A stretch of DNA of 64,000 nucleotides from Aquisalinus luteolus. Its GTDB lineage: Bacteria > Pseudomonadota > Alphaproteobacteria > Caulobacterales > Parvularculaceae. Below the pieces are notes generated by a model. The model searched no databases. It saw only the letters and a list, made by a program, of their open reading frames with translations, and had not been told where the DNA came from. Below are positions 51,315-60,800 of the stretch, in pieces. A program made the position numbers and the translations under genes. The stretch spans positions 930,001 through 994,000 of the forward strand of contig NZ_VCJR02000002.1 in the NCBI RefSeq assembly GCF_009712425.2, in the 5' to 3' direction. The first letter of the stretch is position 1. Each line of letters begins with the position of its first letter.

Positions 51315-54110
51315 TTACCAGCCGCCGCGAATGCCGACCCGGCCTGCGGTGGAGCCGTAGTCGAAGCCGACAGCCAGCCCGGCATCGACGGTCCATGTCT
51401 TGCTGAGGCGGGCACCGACGCCGAAGGCTGCGCCCTGCTGGCTTTCGAACGTGCCCCAGTTTGCAGACACAGAGAATGTCTCGTCCGGGTACAGAATGGC
51501 AGTGCCGGCCATGGCGAGTGCCATGGCGACGCCTTCTTGGGTCTTCGAGATATCCTCATTGATACCGGCAAAGCGCTGGTTCACATCGCTCTCCAGATCG
51601 AGCAGCTGACCGTAATTGACCGCATCCGTCGTGTTGACGCCAGCGGCGACATTGGTCAGGCTGCGCGGCGACAGGGCCGTACCGAAGGAGACCGTGTTGG
51701 CCTCGCTTGCGACAGATCCGGTGCCGATGGCAACCGAGTTGGGGGCGCTGGCGACGGAGTTTGCGCCAAGGGCGATGGCACCCGTGGCCGAGGCATTGGC
51801 CGTGTTGCCGATGGCAACGGCATCCTCGCCGGACGCGACCGCATCATTGCCCGCGGCATAGGCGTTGGTGCCGGAGGCGACGGCCGCGGCCGAAACCGGC
51901 GTGACGACACTTGCCTGGGCGACCGGTGCGGTGCCCGTTAGTGAGCCTGTCAGAGAGCCAGTGGCGGTGTGCGCCGAACGTGGCGTTTCCTGCGCATCGT
52001 CCGAGGCTGCCTCGGTCGTGCTCTCGGTCCGGTCAGCGAACCGTGCGGCAGAGGTCTTCGCCTGCGCTGCCGGTTGCGGGCTGGCCTGCGGTGTGTCGGA
52101 GGTTTCAGCCGGTGTTTGCGATTCCGCTACGACGTCGACGGGTTCCGCAGGAGGCGTGCTGCCGCCTTCGAGCTCGGCGATGCGGGCTTCGTGATTGTTC
52201 AGCATGGCCTGGATTGCACCGCCATCGCTGGCGAGGTTGCCATTGGCATCGGTTGTGATGATGCCGGTGACAGTGCCCTGAGCCGCAAGGGAGGCAGCCG
52301 AGGTGATGCCTGCGAGGGTGTACGTATTAAAGAGGTTCCCCAGGGCGAACTGGTTGTCACGAATGGTGGATGTACCATTGCCGACGGCAGACGAGTTGAT
52401 GAAGTTCGCCGAGGAGTTGGAGCCAAGGGCGAAGGCGTTACGGCCACTGGCGACAGACTGGAAGCCCAGCGCCGTGGAGCGAACGCCGGAGGCCGACGCG
52501 AACTGGCCCGCAGCGACACTGGCAGTGCCGGACGCCGTAGAGTTGGAGCCGAAGGCGGTCGCGCCCTCTGCCGAGGCCGCGGAATTGCGGCCAAAGGCGG
52601 AGGCAAAATCGGCCGTTGCAGCAGACTGGCGGCCAAAGGCCGTCGCCTGTACGCCGGAGGCGGTGGCCTGGAACCCGACAGCAGCACTGGCGGCACCGCT
52701 GGCATTTGCGGCGTTGCCAACAGCGGCGCTGTTCAGCGTATCGGCTGATGCGTTGACGCCGAGAGCGACAGAATTTTCCCCGGTCGCCTGTGCCGCAGCG
52801 CCGAGCGCCGTTGCCCTTAGGCCTGCCGTGGTGAGCTCGCCTTCATCGACCTCGCCATCTTCATTCAGGTCAACCCAGCTGCCCATGGCCAGCGCGTTGT
52901 CACCGGTGGCGCGGGTCTCAAGACCGGCGGCAATGGAGGCAAAACCGCCTGCCACGCTCTGCGAACCAAGGGCGACAGAGAAATCGGACAATGCATCAGC
53001 CCTGTCGCCCAAGGCCACGGAAGACACTCCTTCGGCCTCGCTGACATGGCCTAACGCGACACTTTGGTTAGCCTTTGCTGCCGCACCATAGCCCAAGGCC
53101 GTCGAGAAGTTTCCGGCTGCCTGAGAGGTGCCCCCGACTGCGGTGGAAAACAACCCGTTTGCGGTTGAGACAAATCCAATCGCTACCGTGACATTGCCTG
53201 AAGCTGTGCTGAGGTTACCAATGGCGATAGACGACAGGTTTGATGAGATCGCGCCATTGCCCAACGCCATGGATTGACTGGTCGCTTCTGCCTCCTTGCC
53301 GATCGCGATGCCTATGAAGTCCGTGGCACTCGCGCCATCACCGATCGCGATTGAGGATTCACCAGTCGCCTGGGCGGCAGCACCGTATGCAGAAGAACGC
53401 AGGCCGGAGGCCTTGGTGATTTCATCAGCATCAACGATGCCGTCGCCATTGAAATCGAACCAGCCACCGGCTGCAATGGCCGACTGGCCGGTTGTCGAGG
53501 TCTGCGACCCGATCGCCGTGGCGTTGCTGGCATTTTCTACGCGCGCGAAGAACCCAAGGGCCGTGCTGTTCGTCCCTCTTGATCTTGCATTACCGCCAAA
53601 GGCAATGCCATTATCGCCATCTTCAGAACGCGCGTTCTGCCCCACAGCAATGGAGCCCTGGTTTCGTGCCTGGGAGTTGGACCCCATCGCAAAGGAATTG
53701 TTTCCTGATGCCGTCGAGAAGCGCCCGATTGCGACGGAATTATCTCCATTAGAGTTGGTACTGATCCCGATTGCGACCGAGCCATTGTCAGTCGCCTTTG
53801 CATTGTTGCCTATCGCTACCGCATTAATGCGGGTAGACTGAGAATTAATGCCGATTGCAACTGCACCACCACTGGACGCCAGACTGTTGGTGCCTATTGC
53901 TACGGAGTCGTCAGCACTCGCCGTCGCGTCGGCGCCGCAGGCTATGGCATTTTCACCCTCAGCACTCGGATTACCTTCGGTTTCATCGGCCTCGTCGACG
54001 CACACGTCCTGCGCCATGGCCGGTGACGGGATTGAGACGGCAAACAGCATCGAGACGGCAAGCACGGATGCGCCGAGATAGAGATGGGATTTTTTCGTAA
54101 GCATAGACAT
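51315..54110 (-). CDS. Trimeric autotransporter adhesin (YadA-like), complete
   Basis: 931 residues. A long signal peptide ends at PAMAQ (about residue 34). The passenger consists of 14-16-residue head repeats (SVAIGxxSxASGxxSxALG type) forming a left-handed beta-roll, interrupted by two EF-hand-like loops (DFNGDGIVDADE; DLNEDGEVDEGE). A conserved segment with TSTIRDNQFALGNLFN and a short coiled coil (NNHEARIAELEGG) follow, then a Pro/Thr/Ala linker and more head repeats. The C-terminal 100 residues are the YadA anchor (TDAVNYGQLLDLESDV, a helix, then four strands ending GGW). Three chains make one pore and stalk on the outer membrane. It probably binds host, surface or partner cells. Confidence 0.93.
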   Translation of the reverse strand: MSMLTKKSHLYLGASVLAVSMLFAVSIPSPAMAQDVCVDEADETEGNPSAEGENAIACGADATASADDSVAIGTNSLASSGGAVAIGINSQSTRINAVAIGNNAKATDNGSVAIGISTNSNGDNSVAIGRFSTASGNNSFAMGSNSQARNQGSIAVGQNARSEDGDNGIAFGGNARSRGTNSTALGFFARVENASNATAIGSQTSTTGQSAIAAGGWFDFNGDGIVDADEITKASGLRSSAYGAAAQATGESSIAIGDGASATDFIGIAIGKEAEATSQSMALGNGAISSNLSSIAIGNLSTASGNVTVAIGFVSTANGLFSTAVGGTSQAAGNFSTALGYGAAAKANQSVALGHVSEAEGVSSVALGDRADALSDFSVALGSQSVAGGFASIAAGLETRATGDNALAMGSWVDLNEDGEVDEGELTTAGLRATALGAAAQATGENSVALGVNASADTLNSAAVGNAANASGAASAAVGFQATASGVQATAFGRQSAATADFASAFGRNSAASAEGATAFGSNSTASGTASVAAGQFASASGVRSTALGFQSVASGRNAFALGSNSSANFINSSAVGNGTSTIRDNQFALGNLFNTYTLAGITSAASLAAQGTVTGIITTDANGNLASDGGAIQAMLNNHEARIAELEGGSTPPAEPVDVVAESQTPAETSDTPQASPQPAAQAKTSAARFADRTESTTEAASDDAQETPRSAHTATGSLTGSLTGTAPVAQASVVTPVSAAAVASGTNAYAAGNDAVASGEDAVAIGNTANASATGAIALGANSVASAPNSVAIGTGSVASEANTVSFGTALSPRSLTNVAAGVNTTDAVNYGQLLDLESDVNQRFAGINEDISKTQEGVAMALAMAGTAILYPDETFSVSANWGTFESQQGAAFGVGARLSKTWTVDAGLAVGFDYGSTAGRVGIRGGW
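52177..52690 (-). repeat. Passenger module shared with the second adhesin
   Basis: Encodes the segment from GRQSAATADFASAFGRNS through SSANFINSSAVGNGTSTIRD to NNHEARIAELEGG. The same segment occurs four times in the adhesin gene starting at 57879, with only scattered base changes. Confidence 0.85.
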
Positions 54111-54487
54111 GGAATTCCTCCTGAGAGCTGGTGGTTCAAGGTTTCAAGTTATGGATTGAGTAGAGTTGTGGTTGGGTGCCGGGCAGCGCGAACAGCCGCG
54201 CATTGCCGGGGTAATCCGTACAGGGAATACAAGTGCTGAAAGGGTATGAGGGGCGCTGCAACGCCAAAGCGCTGCGGTCGCCATCGAAACGGGTCGATGA
54301 AACGGGGCGATGAAAAAAGCTCGGCATCTGGTCCCTCCTTCCGGCGAACCGGCCGGTGCGGCCCCTGCCGGGGCGGCGCATTCAACCGGTTCGTGATGGA
54401 AGGATCAGACAGGACCCACGTGGAACTGAGCGTGGTATAACGCTGGAAAAGTTGCGAAATTCGCGTGGTAATTGCGTTTGAGAGCGT
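54111..54487. other. Gene-free gap upstream of the first adhesin
   Basis: About 375 bases with no credible gene or RNA. It should hold the adhesin promoter and the 3' end of the regulator-hydrolase transcript. An inverted segment around 54280-54370 (GTCGATGAAACGG and repeats of GAACCGG/CCGGTTCG) is visible but not clearly functional. AGGAGG occurs just before the adhesin start. Confidence 0.5.
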
Positions 54488-56080
54488 TTAAGCGCGCAGG
54501 AATTCCCGTACCACGCTCAGGAATGTGCGGGCGGCAGGCTCCCGCCCGATCAGCAGGTGATTATTGCTTTCAAGGCTGACGAACTCGGCATTCGGGATGG
54601 CTGCGGCCAGTTCACGCCCGGTGGAGACGGGGATGCGCCGGTCGCCGCGGCTGTGAATGACGAGGGTGGGCACACTCAAAGAGGAGAGCTTGTCGCGCAC
54701 ATCGAGGTCAGCGAAAGCATGGAGAAAACGCACTGCGTTTTCCGGTGATGTCGTGCGGCGCTGGAATTCATCGAACCATTTCAGCTCTTCCGGCGTGGCA
54801 TCGGGCATGAAGGTCTGGGAGAACAGGTTGCGATAGGTCGGGTCGGAGCGGCCCCAGCCGGTTTCGGTTAGCACCATCACCGCCTCTCGCTCGCGAACCT
54901 CTGCCGGCGTTGCTGTATGACGCCAGCCCGCCGGGTAGCCGCCAAACAGGATCAGGTGTGTAACCCTTTCAGGGTGACGGGCGGCGTATTCGATCGAAAC
55001 GGCTGCGCCCTGGCTGATGCCGAGCAGGGGGAACCGGTCGAGCCCGGCCGAGTCGACCACCTCCTCAAGATCGCTGACAAATGTGTCCTGGCTGATCTCG
55101 TCGACTTCCCAGTCGGACAGGCCGCAGCCGCGCTCGTCATAGCGGATAAGGTGATGATCCTGCGCCAAGTTGCGGAAAAGCGGGCTCCAGATCGGCGCTT
55201 CCCAGTCGAGCTCCAGATGCGTCAGCCAGTTGGCGGCCTTGACCAGCGGCGGACTGTCTTCATCGCCGATACTGGCCCAGGCGAGTGAGACATCATCCTG
55301 TGCCTTGACGAAGCGCACCTTCTGTCGGGAGGCGAGCCTGTGCCCATCCATATCGTCTGCTATCGTCCCGCCTTCAGGCTGAACGCGATCGGGGGCAGTG
55401 GCCCAGACCGGTTTTTTCAGGCCAGCTTCTTCGAACTCGGTCTCGATCCGGGCAGCAAGGGCGGCGGCTTCCTCTACCTGACCGACCATCCGGCGGCTGG
55501 AGACGACGCATTGCGCGGCTTCCTTGTCAAACGGTGCATTGTCTAACCAGCTGTCCGCCCATCGGGAAGCATCCTCCCGGGGTATGTCCTCTGACTGGGC
55601 CAGACGGCGGGCCAGGCTGGCCTTCAGGCGTTGCAGATCCTCGCGTTCGCGGGTCAGCCAGGCGGTGAAATAGTCCTGGTTCGACAGCTCGCAATCTTCC
55701 ATCAGCACCTGGTCGGCGAGAGCCCAGCCCGCTGCCAGGGCGTCCGGTGTCGCTGCCTCATCGTTGATGAGGTCGCGCAGCCTGTGCAGGTCCAGATCGA
55801 TATAATCCGTCTCGATCCGCACACGCTCGCGATCCGTGACGAGGCGTATCCTGCCGCCTGCATTGAGGGCCGGGCGAAGTTTGCTCAGGGACCAGCGCAG
55901 GGAACCGCGCGGATCGTCCGGCACGTCCCAGAACAGTTCGCATAGCCGGTCACGGCGCTGCGGCGTTGCGCACAGGGCCAGATAGCCAAGGAGGGCGCGG
56001 GTCTTGCGGGAAGAGGGAAGGGGCATGGCCTTGCCATCGACAAAAACCTCCACCGGGCCAAGAAGATTGATTTTTAGCAT
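54488..56080 (-). CDS. SARP-like DNA-binding regulator fused to an alpha/beta hydrolase
   Basis: 530 residues from ATG 56080. Residues 1-95 are an OmpR-type winged helix of the SARP class: LKINLLGPVEVFVDGKAMPLPSSRKTRALLGYLALCATPQRRDRLCELFWDVPDDPRGSLRWSLSKLRPAL. Residues 96-240 look like the helical BTAD repeat domain. Residues 270-530 are a hydrolase: LIRYDERGCGLSDWEVDE, the nucleophile in LLGISQGAAVSIEYA, HSRGDRRIPV (Asp) and ESNNHLLIGREPA (His). A DNA-binding, catalytic single protein suggests a one-component switch that senses an ester or acyl signal. The first adhesin gene lies directly downstream on the same strand and is a possible target. Function inferred from architecture only. Confidence 0.85.
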   Translation of the reverse strand: MLKINLLGPVEVFVDGKAMPLPSSRKTRALLGYLALCATPQRRDRLCELFWDVPDDPRGSLRWSLSKLRPALNAGGRIRLVTDRERVRIETDYIDLDLHRLRDLINDEAATPDALAAGWALADQVLMEDCELSNQDYFTAWLTREREDLQRLKASLARRLAQSEDIPREDASRWADSWLDNAPFDKEAAQCVVSSRRMVGQVEEAAALAARIETEFEEAGLKKPVWATAPDRVQPEGGTIADDMDGHRLASRQKVRFVKAQDDVSLAWASIGDEDSPPLVKAANWLTHLELDWEAPIWSPLFRNLAQDHHLIRYDERGCGLSDWEVDEISQDTFVSDLEEVVDSAGLDRFPLLGISQGAAVSIEYAARHPERVTHLILFGGYPAGWRHTATPAEVREREAVMVLTETGWGRSDPTYRNLFSQTFMPDATPEELKWFDEFQRRTTSPENAVRFLHAFADLDVRDKLSSLSVPTLVIHSRGDRRIPVSTGRELAAAIPNAEFVSLESNNHLLIGREPAARTFLSVVREFLRA

Positions 56081-56193
56081 TTTGCTTTCCCGCAACGCAC
56101 AAATGCCATCGTTGCAGTCTTTCTGCCAGGGGGGCAAGCCATATGATACCAGCCTGTTTCGCTATTGCGAAGGCTGTCTGGCTGGGCGGCGTA

Positions 56194-57276
56194 TCACTCT
56201 GCGGCCTGTGCGGGCCTGCCTGTGTCGATCATGCATACCGTCTCTGCGATGCGTGCGGCGACCCTGTAGGGGTCGGCATTGGCACCGGGTCGGCGGTCTT
56301 CGAAATACCCGGCCCCCCTCTGCTCGACATCCAGCGGTATGCGGATCGACGCGCCACGGTCGGCGTTGCCGACCCTGAACTCGGTGATGGCGCATGTCTC
56401 GTGCTGGCCGGTCAGCCGCTCGGCCAGCCGATCGCCATACACCGCAATGTGCTGGCCATGATATCGGCTGAGAAGCTCCACTGCGTCGTGGATTGCCGTC
56501 AGGCCGTTGTCTTCACGCATCTGGCGGGTGGAGAAGTTCGCATGCATGCCTGCACCGTGCCAGTTGCCCTGTACCGGCTTGTTGTCGAGGGAGACGAGGA
56601 CGCCGTACTCTTCAGCAACGCGATGGAGCAGATAGCGGGCCAGCCAGAGATGGTCGGCAGCGTTGAGCAGGGACGGATCCTCGCCGTCATTTCCGCGGTA
56701 TCCGATCTGGAATTCCCACTGGCCGGGAAGGGATTCGGCATTCAGGCCATGAAACATGAGACCTGCCTTCTGGCATAGCTCGGCATGTTTCCTGGCGATC
56801 TTGCGGCCATAGGCCCGGTCAGCACCGACGCTGCAGTAATACCGGCCTTGCGGTTCTGGCAGCCCGTCTTTCGGGAAACCGAGCGGGCGGCCGTCGCGGA
56901 ACAATGTGTATTCCTGTTCAAAGCCGATCCACGCATCTGCGCCTTCTGCCCCGGCGCGCAGGATGGAGCGCAGATCGCCCCGCGTGTTGGTAACATGCTT
57001 GGTGCCATCGGCGTTGAAGACTTCGCACAGGACCAGATAGTGCTCCCCGTCCCATGTCGGGTCGTCCCATGTCGGGTCGCTGACGACGCAGACCGGCGTC
57101 AGGGCGCAGTCGGAATATCTGCAATCTGCCTGCCCTGTTGCCGTGCCGTCAAAGCTCCAGTCGGGGAAATCCCTGGGCTTTGGCGTATCTGTCTTCAGCC
57201 TGACTGTCCGTGTCTTGGAGCGCAGCTCCTGCACCGGATCGGAACCATCGAGCCAGATATATTCGGCAAATGTCAT
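56194..57276 (-). CDS. glnII: Eukaryote-type (GSII) glutamine synthetase
   Basis: 360 residues from ATG 57276, with GGAAGGA upstream. It makes glutamine from glutamate, ammonia and ATP. GSII motifs: AEYIWLDGSDPVQELRSKTRT, PDWSFDGTATGQA, LTPVCVV, GFEQEYTLF, QWEFQIGY, SLDNKPVQGNWHGAGMH and TGQHETCAITEFRVGNADRGASIRIP. The order matches GSII rather than the dodecameric GlnA, though the plant-like opening is shortened. A 15-base tandem duplication (about 57049-57078) doubles DPTWD. GSII usually supplements GlnA under nitrogen limitation. Confidence 0.93.
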   Translation of the reverse strand: MTFAEYIWLDGSDPVQELRSKTRTVRLKTDTPKPRDFPDWSFDGTATGQADCRYSDCALTPVCVVSDPTWDDPTWDGEHYLVLCEVFNADGTKHVTNTRGDLRSILRAGAEGADAWIGFEQEYTLFRDGRPLGFPKDGLPEPQGRYYCSVGADRAYGRKIARKHAELCQKAGLMFHGLNAESLPGQWEFQIGYRGNDGEDPSLLNAADHLWLARYLLHRVAEEYGVLVSLDNKPVQGNWHGAGMHANFSTRQMREDNGLTAIHDAVELLSRYHGQHIAVYGDRLAERLTGQHETCAITEFRVGNADRGASIRIPLDVEQRGAGYFEDRRPGANADPYRVAARIAETVCMIDTGRPAQAAE

Positions 57277-57376
57277 CAGCGCCTTCCTTCCAGGCAGGTC
57301 TCTTCTGTCCTGAGAGAAGCATCGCTTCGTTTGAATGACCGTTGCAGCCAACGTGGAAAAAGCGTCGGAACCGGGT

Positions 57377-57401
57377 AAAAAAAGGGGCCTCGCGGCCCCT
57401 T
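57377..57401 (-). terminator. Rho-independent terminator
   Basis: On the minus strand AAGGGGCC pairs with GGCCCCTT around GCGA, followed by a run of T to 57377. It ends the small lipoprotein gene at 57405. Confidence 0.85.
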
Positions 57402-57404
57402 AGA

Positions 57405-57827
57405 TTATTCCTGTTGAGCAGGCGGCTGTTGTTGCGGTGCGCCCTGCTGAGCCGGGACCGAGCGCAGCGCGAGCTGCTGGGTGATGCAGCTGATAGAGCC
57501 GATATTGTTGCTGCCGTAATCGAGGAATGGCGAGTCGTCACGCTGCTCGCGGCTGACCTGCGCCGGGATGTAGAGATAGCAGACCGAGCCATCGACCGGG
57601 TCACGCCAGCGCTGGATCACCGTATCCTCGAACGGGCCCTGATATTGCGCCTGCAGTTCCATCGGCTGGAATTGCGGCTTGGGCGGATATTCCCGCTGTG
57701 GCGCCTCTTCGGCTGCTTCTTCAGGCTGCTGCGCATTGGCGGAGCTGGTCTCCTGATTGCAGGCAACGGCGATGATGGCCGTGGCGAGGAGCGCCGAGAC
57801 ACCGGCGATCGCTGTTTTCTTGATCAT
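57405..57827 (-). CDS. Lipoprotein of unknown function
   Basis: 140 residues from ATG 57827, the third of three close in-frame ATGs; it has GAGG six bases upstream. The signal peptide ends in a lipobox (IIAVAC). A Glu/Pro/Gln-rich linker follows. The core GPFEDTVIQRWRDPVDGSVCYLYIPAQV and NNIGSISC hold two cysteines about 40 residues apart. The DTVI-x-x-x-x-D-P-x-x-x-x-V-C-Y pattern faintly recalls CreA-like periplasmic proteins, not enough to name it. The C-terminus is Gln/Pro rich. It lies between GSII and the giant adhesin. Confidence 0.7.
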   Translation of the reverse strand: MIKKTAIAGVSALLATAIIAVACNQETSSANAQQPEEAAEEAPQREYPPKPQFQPMELQAQYQGPFEDTVIQRWRDPVDGSVCYLYIPAQVSREQRDDSPFLDYGSNNIGSISCITQQLALRSVPAQQGAPQQQPPAQQE

Positions 57828-57878
57828 TCTCATCCTCATGAATTTACTGGATACAAAGATTATCGGTATTTGCCCTGA

Positions 57879-60800
57879 TTACCAGCCACCCCTGATGCCG
57901 AGACGCCCGGCGGTCGAGCCATAGTTGAGGCCGACAGCGACACCGGCATCGATGGACCAGGTCTCGTTGATGCGGCGGGCGAAGGCAAAGGACGCGCCCT
58001 GTTCGCTCTCGAACGTACCCCAGCCGGCAGAGACAGAGAAGTCTTCATCCGGATAGAGGACAGCCGCGCCGGCCATGGCAAGCGCCATGGAGACGCCTTC
58101 CTGGGTGCGGGAGATATCATCGCTCAGTACACCAATGCTCTTGTTGACCGACTGCTCCAGCTCAAGGAACTGGCCGTAATTGACCGCATCGGTGGCGTTG
58201 ATGCCTGGCGCGACATTGGTCAGGCGGCGCGGCGACAGGGCCGTGCCGAAGGAGACCGTGTTGGCCTCATTCGCGATAGACCCGGCACCGATGGCGACAG
58301 AGTTGTTCGCGCTGGCAACGGAATTCGCGCCGAGGGCCATGGCGCCCGTGGCAGAGGCGCTGGCCGTGTTGCCAATGGCTACCGCATCCTGACCGGAAGC
58401 GACCGCATCATTGCCGGCGGCATAGGCATTGGCGCCTGAGGCAATGGCAGCAGCCGATGGCGGCGTCGTGACGGTAACGACCGTCGTCTGGGCAACCGGA
58501 TCGATGCCCGTGGCTGTCCCGGTGCCGGTGGAGGCTGTACGGGTCGTGTCACGCTCATCGCCATCCTCGCGGCTGGCAAGGACATCGTCTGCTTCTTCTT
58601 CCTGCAGCGGGCCATCGACCTTTTCAGGGCGCACGGCAGTCAGGCCATCTTCTTCGATGTCAGCGGTTTCGTCCGTACCCGCCTCGGTGGATGCTGTTTC
58701 AACGCTTTCGGGTGCTGTCCCATCCGTACCTTCAGAGCCGGACCCGGTCGAGCCGTCGGTCCTGTCTGCGATCCGCGTGGCAGACGTTTTGGTCTGTGGT
58801 TGCGGGCTTTCCTGAGACGACGCGCCGGATGTGGCGCTCGAACCAGAGGAGGCTGCAGCGGAGGAGACCGGGGCCTTGGACGTGGCGACGCCGCCCTCGA
58901 GCGAGTTGATGCGCGCCTCGTGGTTGGCCAGCATCGCCTGGATTGCACCGCCATCGCTGGCAAGGTTGCCATTGGCATCGGTGGTGATGAGGCCGGTGAC
59001 AGGGCCTTGTGCGGCGAGGGAGGCGGCAGAGGTGATGCCTGCGAGGGTATAGGTATTGAACAGGTTCCCCAAAGCGAACTGGTTGTCGCGAATGGTGGAT
59101 GTGCCATTACCCACGGCAGACGAGTTGATGAAATTCGCCGAGGAATTCGAGCCGAGGGCGAAGGCGTTGCGCCCGCCTGCCGTCGCCTGATAGCCGAGCG
59201 CCGTGGAGCGCACGCCTGAAGCGCTCGCGAACTGGCCGGCGGCGACACCGGCAGTGCCGGAGGCTGTCGCATTGGAGCCGAAGGCAGTCGCGCCCTCAGC
59301 CGAGGCCGTGGAGTTGCGCCCGAAGGCAGAGGCATAGTCTGCCGTTGCGGCAGACTGGCGACCGAAGGCCGTCGCCTGCAGGCCTGTGGCACTGGCCTCG
59401 AAACCAACCGCGGCACTGGCAGTGCCAGCAGCCTCAGCACGATAGCCGCCGGCAAAGCTGTTCAGGCCTGTTGCTTCTGAATCCGTGCCGATGGCCGTGG
59501 CGTATTGCTCCGTTGCCTCCGCCGAGCCACCCAGGGCGACCGTGCCTTCCTGCGACGCGTAGGCAAGGCGCCCTGCGGCAAGACTGTTCAGCCCCCCGGC
59601 GCGGGATCCATGCCCCAGCGACAGAGACGACACACCTGTGGCTTCTGCCTCATGGCCGTATGACGAGGCAGAAGCCATGGTGGCAATTGCATCGTAACCG
59701 ACCGCCAGTGCACTATCTGCCGTGGCCTGGGCATATCGGCCGATCGCGGCCGAACTGTTGGCAGTTGCCTCCGATGTGCGGCCGATGGCAAGGGAAGAAT
59801 CACCCGATGCGATGTTGTTGTACCCCAGCGCTGTCGAAACATAGCCGCTGGCGTTATTGGATGTTCCGTAGGCGGCCGCATAGTCACCGTCTGCAGAAAC
59901 GTTGGCGCCAATTGCCGTGCTACTGATCCCGCCCGCACTGGCGTAAGAACCAGCGGCTACGGTGTTGAGATTGCCCGTGGAACTGCCGAAGCCAAGAGCG
60001 ACTGAATATAAGCCGCCAGATTCTGCTCCTGTACCGATGACAATAGCCGAGCCATGTGTGGCTGCAGCATCTCTGCCAATCGCGATGGAGTCAGCCATGG
60101 TTGCTTCGGCTGAGTGCCCCAGAGCCACGCTGCTGTCGCCGGACGCCGTAGCATAGCGGCCAAAGGCACTTGAACTGTCGCCGCTGGCAACGGATGTGCG
60201 CCCGACCGCCGTCGAGGAATCACCGGACGCCACAGAATTATAGCCGATTGCTGTGCCGATATAACCGCTGGAATTGGCGCTTCGGCCAATCGCGGTCGAA
60301 TAATCACCGCCTGAGTTGGCGTAATTGCCATAGGCGGATGAAAAGTTCCCGCTCGCGGTGGCGTCGTCGCCGTATGCGGTGGCGTTTGTACCACTGGCAG
60401 TCGCACCGGTGCCGGCAACGGCGGCCAGTTGCGGGCCTTCTGTGCTGCTGCCATCCGTAGGCGTATCATTGCCGCCGGCATTCGGATCGCTCGGCGCACC
60501 GGGGTCCTGCGGGCCGGTGCTGAAGGACGAAGCGGGTGAGGCTGAGGACATCATGGCCATGCCACCGCCCTCGAGAGAGGCGATGCGGCTTTCGTGATTG
60601 TTCAGCATCGCCTGCATGGCGCCGCCATCGCTGGCGAGGTTGCCATTGGCATCGGTGGTGATGATGCCGGTGACGGTGCCCTGTGCGGCGAGGGAGGCAG
60701 CCGATGTGATACCCGCGAGTGTGTAGGTATTGAACAGGTTCCCCAGCGCGAACTGGTTGTCGCGGATCGTCGACGTGCCGTTACCCACTGCAGACGAGTT

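Noticed and set aside
51969-52748. Several plus-strand frames across the adhesin genes (also 58180-63550)
   Set aside because: Low-complexity antisense translation of head repeats; no starts or domains of their own.
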